NCBI GenBank assembly: GCA_021204025.1
Contig: JAJQAC010000073.1
Coordinates: 1 to 33,689 of the forward strand
DNA: 33,689 nt
Direction of reading: 5' to 3'
Source of the DNA: Clostridiales bacterium
GTDB lineage: Bacteria > Bacillota > Clostridia > Lachnospirales > Lachnospiraceae
The notes beneath the pieces were generated by a model that was not told the origin of the DNA, did not search any database, and was given only the letters and a program-made list of their open reading frames with translations. Positions 31,041 to 33,689 of the stretch are shown here, piece after piece. The translations under genes were made by a program, and so were the position numbers. The first letter of the stretch is position 1. Every line of letters begins with the position of its first letter.

Positions 31041-33398
31041 TTCACTCGTCTCCTTTTTTTGATTTTCTTTATCATTCCCGGATCTATCATCGGTAAAGAC
31101 CGCTGATACAACCGCGGATTTCACTTTCTTATCATGGCTTGCGTCCCTGAGTTTGAAAAGATTCAACCGCAGCGCGTTGGATACCACGCAGAAGCTTGAC
31201 AGGCTCATCGCCGCAGCGCCAAACATCGGGTTCAGCTTCCAGCCAAAGAGCGGGATATAAACGCCGGCCGCTAACGGGATCCCGATCACATTATAAAAAA
31301 ACGCCCAGAATAGATTTTCATGGATATTTCTTAATGTCGCGCGGCTTAAACGGATCGCCGCCGGGACGTCGCTTAACCGGCTCTTCATCAAGACCACGTC
31401 CGCGGCGTCGATCGCGATGTCCGTGCCGGCGCCGATCGCGATGCCGATATCCGCACGGGTAAGCGCCGAGGCGTCATTGATGCCGTCGCCAACCATCGCC
31501 ACCTTGCCATGCTCCTTTAACTTACGGATCACACTTTCCTTACCGTCCGGCAGCACGCCGGCGATCACCTCGTCTACTCCGGCCTGTGCGCCGATCGCAC
31601 GCGCCGTCTTCTCATTATCGCCGGTCAGCATCACGACATGGATCCCCATGCCCTGCAGTTCTTTTACCGCCTGTGGGCTGTCTTCCTTGATCACATCTGC
31701 CACCGCGATAATACCGATCAGACTGCTGCCCTTCATAAACAGCAGCGGAGTCTTGCCCTGATCCGCCAGTTTCTCTGCCTGCATCTGCAGCGCCGCGCTC
31801 ACCGGGGTCTGACTACTGATAAACTTAAGACTGCCGCCGGTCAGCTTCTCCCCGTGCCATAACGCCGTCATACCATTGCCCGGCAGCGCCTGGAAGTCTT
31901 CGACTTCTTCCGTCTGCACTCCGGTCTCCTCGGCCTTTGCCAGGATCGCTTTTGCCAGCGGATGCTCGCTCTTTCGCTCCAGCGCATAGGCCGCCGCCAG
32001 CAGTTCTTCTGCACGAAATCCGTCCGCCGGAACCAGATCCGTCACTTTCGGTTCGCCGCTGGTGATCGTACCGGTCTTGTCCAGCGCCACGATCTGCATC
32101 TTACCGGCCTCCTCCAGCGAGACTGCCGTCTTAAAGAGAATACCGTTTTTCGCGCCCAGACCATTTCCCACCATGATCGCAACCGGAGTCGCCAGGCCCA
32201 GTGCGCATGGACAGCTGATCACCAGGACTGAGATTCCACGCGCCAGCGCAAACGCAAAATCCTGCCCTGCCAGCAGCCAGACGATCGTCGTGATGACCGC
32301 GATCGTAATCACCGTCGGTACGAAGATACCGGACACTTTGTCCGCGATCTTGGCAACCGGCGCCTTGGTCGCCGCCGCGTCGCTGACCATACGGATGATC
32401 TGAGAAAGCGTCGTATCCTCACCAACTCTTGTCGCCTCACAGCGGATAAAACCAGACTGGTTCACTGTGGCTGCAGAGACCAGATCACCCGGCGCCTTAT
32501 CCACCGGGATGCTCTCACCGGTCAACGCCGCCTCGTTGACCGCACTGCTGCCGTCCACGATCACACCGTCCACCGGGATATTTTCGCCCGGACGCACGAC
32601 GAAAACGTCGCCTTTATGCACCTGTTCAATCGGCACTGTGACTTCTTCCCCGCCGCGCACGATGACCGCGGTCTTTGGCGCGAGCTTCATCAGGCTCTTG
32701 AGCGCGTCGGTGGTCTTTCCTTTGGAACGTGCCTCCAGCATCTTACCCACAGTGATCAGGGTCAGAATCATCGCCGCGGACTCAAAATAAAATTCCATCA
32801 TATAGGTCATGACCGCATCCATGTCTCCGCGCACCTGCGCGTCCGTCATCGCGAAAAGCGCGTATACGCTCCAGACGAAAGACGCCATGGAACCCATCGC
32901 TACCAGTGTGTCCATATTGGGAGCGCGATGCAAAAGACTTTTAAATCCGCTGATAAAAAATTTCTGGTTGATCACCATGACGATCGCCGCGAGGATCATC
33001 TGCACCAGCCCCATCGCCACATGATTGCCATCAAACCATTTCGGCAGCGGCCATCCCCACATCATATGACCCATGGAAAAATACATTAAGACCAGCAGAA
33101 ATCCCAGCGAAGCGATCAGCCGCCGCTTTAACACCGGTGTCTCCCGGTCTTTCAGTGCGTCTTCATCGGCTGCCGCACGGCCGGAAGTGCCTGCCGCGGT
33201 GCCTTTGACTGACGCGCCGTATCCGGCTTCTTCTACTGCCCGGATAATGTCTGACGTTGCGGCGCTGCCTTCGACTCCCATTGAGTTGGTTAAAAGGCTT
33301 ACGGAGCAGGAGGTGACGCCGGGCACTTTGGATACGGCTTTTTCTACCCGTGCGCTGCATGCGGCGCAGCTCATACCTGTAACATTATATTGCTCCAT
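30831..33398 (-). CDS. copA: Copper P1B-type ATPase with C-terminal CopZ-like domain
   Basis: An 855-residue copper exporter fused to a metallochaperone domain. An N-terminal HMA domain has GMSCAAC (Cys11, Cys14). Eight membrane helices follow, with the transport motif [11 protein letters not shown] in TM6, the actuator TGES, the phosphorylation motif DKTGTIT, the nucleotide-binding SEHPLA region (HP) and GDGINDA. A second HMA domain occupies the last 69 residues (from Met787) with GMMCGHC (Cys798, Cys801). CopA proteins usually end after the last helix, and CopZ is a separate gene of that size. ATG 33398 starts the conserved HMA; AGGGAG lies about 12 nt upstream, rather far. The junction carries a slippery A run and an internal ribosome binding site. 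No CsoR or CopY gene is in the window. Confidence 0.93.
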   Translation of the reverse strand: MEQYNVTGMSCAACSARVEKAVSKVPGVTSCSVSLLTNSMGVEGSAATSDIIRAVEEAGYGASVKGTAAGTSGRAAADEDALKDRETPVLKRRLIASLGFLLVLMYFSMGHMMWGWPLPKWFDGNHVAMGLVQMILAAIVMVINQKFFISGFKSLLHRAPNMDTLVAMGSMASFVWSVYALFAMTDAQVRGDMDAVMTYMMEFYFESAAMILTLITVGKMLEARSKGKTTDALKSLMKLAPKTAVIVRGGEEVTVPIEQVHKGDVFVVRPGENIPVDGVIVDGSSAVNEAALTGESIPVDKAPGDLVSAATVNQSGFIRCEATRVGEDTTLSQIIRMVSDAAATKAPVAKIADKVSGIFVPTVITIAVITTIVWLLAGQDFAFALARGISVLVISCPCALGLATPVAIMVGNGLGAKNGILFKTAVSLEEAGKMQIVALDKTGTITSGEPKVTDLVPADGFRAEELLAAAYALERKSEHPLAKAILAKAEETGVQTEEVEDFQALPGNGMTALWHGEKLTGGSLKFISSQTPVSAALQMQAEKLADQGKTPLLFMKGSSLIGIIAVADVIKEDSPQAVKELQGMGIHVVMLTGDNEKTARAIGAQAGVDEVIAGVLPDGKESVIRKLKEHGKVAMVGDGINDASALTRADIGIAIGAGTDIAIDAADVVLMKSRLSDVPAAIRLSRATLRNIHENLFWAFFYNVIGIPLAAGVYIPLFGWKLNPMFGAAAMSLSSFCVVSNALRLNLFKLRDASHDKKVKSAVVSAVFTDDRSGNDKENQKKETSEMTKTMKIEGMMCGHCEARVKKTLEAIEGVAGAEVSHEKGTAVVSLSSAVDDAVLKKAVEDQDYKVLAIE
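31053..31061 (-). promoter_or_regulatory. A AAA AAG slippery heptamer at the CopA/CopZ junction
   Basis: Codons read CAA AAA AAG in the zero frame, a canonical -1 slippery site of the type used in E. coli dnaX. A -1 shift adds three codons (GGA GAC GAG) then TGA. The seven-A run is also a one-base indel hotspot. Confidence 0.5.
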
Positions 33399-33444
33399 TG
33401 AAATGTTGGATCTCCCTTCTGTGAAATTTGGAAATTGCGTTATT

Positions 33445-33689
33445 GGCAACTCGCCCGTCCCTGAGAGGAAAACATATCCTCCGGGGACAGCTCGCGCTTA
33501 GGTTTCGGGTAGCGGTATTATGTCTATAGGAACTTTATCGGCAACTCGCCCGTCCCTGAGAGGAAAACATATCCTCCGGAGACCGCTCGCGCTTAGGTTT
33601 CGGGTAGCGGTATTATGTCTATAGGAACTTTATCGGCAACTCGCCCGTCCCTGAGAGGAAAACATATCCTCCGGGAACCGCTCGCGCTT
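33445..33689. repeat. 95-bp tandem direct repeat, at least 2.6 copies
   Basis: Units begin at 33445, 33540 and 33635 with an exact 95-base period; the third is cut by the window edge. Units 1 and 2 differ at only two positions, and all differences among the three copies fall within five bases (33485-33489, 33580-33584, 33675-33679). Each unit holds a partial hairpin (GTCCC...GAGGA with TCCTC...GGGAC, best in unit 1). On the minus strand it also holds a weak promoter candidate spanning the unit joint (TTGCCG-N16-CATAAT, 33544-33517), which could drive copA. Confidence 0.9.

Noticed and set aside
33445-33689. CRISPR array
   Set aside because: The repeats are contiguous 95-bp units with no unique spacers of regular length, and no cas genes are present.

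Overview
The window looks like chromosomal DNA from a Clostridia species, most likely Lachnospiraceae. Indications are strong AGGAGG-type ribosome binding sites, TTG starts, a mannose-family PTS under a LevR/sigma-54 regulator, an Opp/Dpp transporter with a dipeptide epimerase, and a choline-binding-like W-rich repeat on a secreted enzyme. This is inferred from gene content; no rRNA, tRNA, CRISPR array or complete prophage is visible.

Layout. (1) 1-2500 is accessory and visibly AT-rich: a tyrosine recombinase, then a three-gene toxin/antitoxin/small-protein operon preceded by a perfect 14-bp palindrome. (2) 2519-7654 (minus strand) holds a rhodanese-TtcA fusion followed by a tightly coupled MoxR / DUF58 / multi-TM membrane protein set. 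(3) 8001-8937 has a MinT-type nucleotidyltransferase whose HEPN partner is reduced to a 40-codon remnant, facing a Uma2-family gene. (4) 9082-10134 is a secreted MBL-fold hydrolase with wall-binding-like repeats, behind a promoter-plus-terminator leader. (5) 10418-18526 is a seven-gene minus-strand operon: peptide-binding lipoprotein, two permeases, two ATPases, dipeptide epimerase and a cytoplasmic class C-type serine hydrolase. All junctions from the first permease to the last gene overlap or nearly touch, and the operon reads as di/oligopeptide (possibly muropeptide) salvage. (6) 19031-30624 (minus strand) is a sigma-54 sugar-use locus: rpoN, then IIA, levR, a dedicated HPr, an unknown membrane protein, a class II aldolase, a fused IIC-IID, IIB, a zinc MDR dehydrogenase and an iron alcohol dehydrogenase. 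(7) 30831-33398 encodes a copper P-type ATPase with a CopZ-like domain fused at its C-terminus, preceded by a 95-bp tandem repeat that runs off the window edge.

The most distinctive part is region 6. Two almost identical -24/-12 sites (24708-24723 and 29203-29218) split it into two transcripts. One carries IIA-levR-HPr-unknown; the other carries the aldolase, permease, IIB and the two dehydrogenases. The upstream -24/-12 site is built into the descending arm of the rpoN terminator hairpin, so the factor gene, its terminator and a promoter it would serve share the same bases. The enzymes suggest, as inference, this scheme: PTS uptake of a polyol, oxidation to a ketose 1-phosphate, aldol cleavage to DHAP and a free aldehyde, and reduction of the aldehyde. 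It would need no sugar-phosphate kinase and would be redox-balanced.

A second strong observation is the copA end. A seven-A run forming an A AAA AAG slippery heptamer, a TGA in the -1 frame, an internal ribosome binding site and an in-frame ATG lie exactly at the CopA/CopZ junction. This suggests either two products or a recent one-base fusion.
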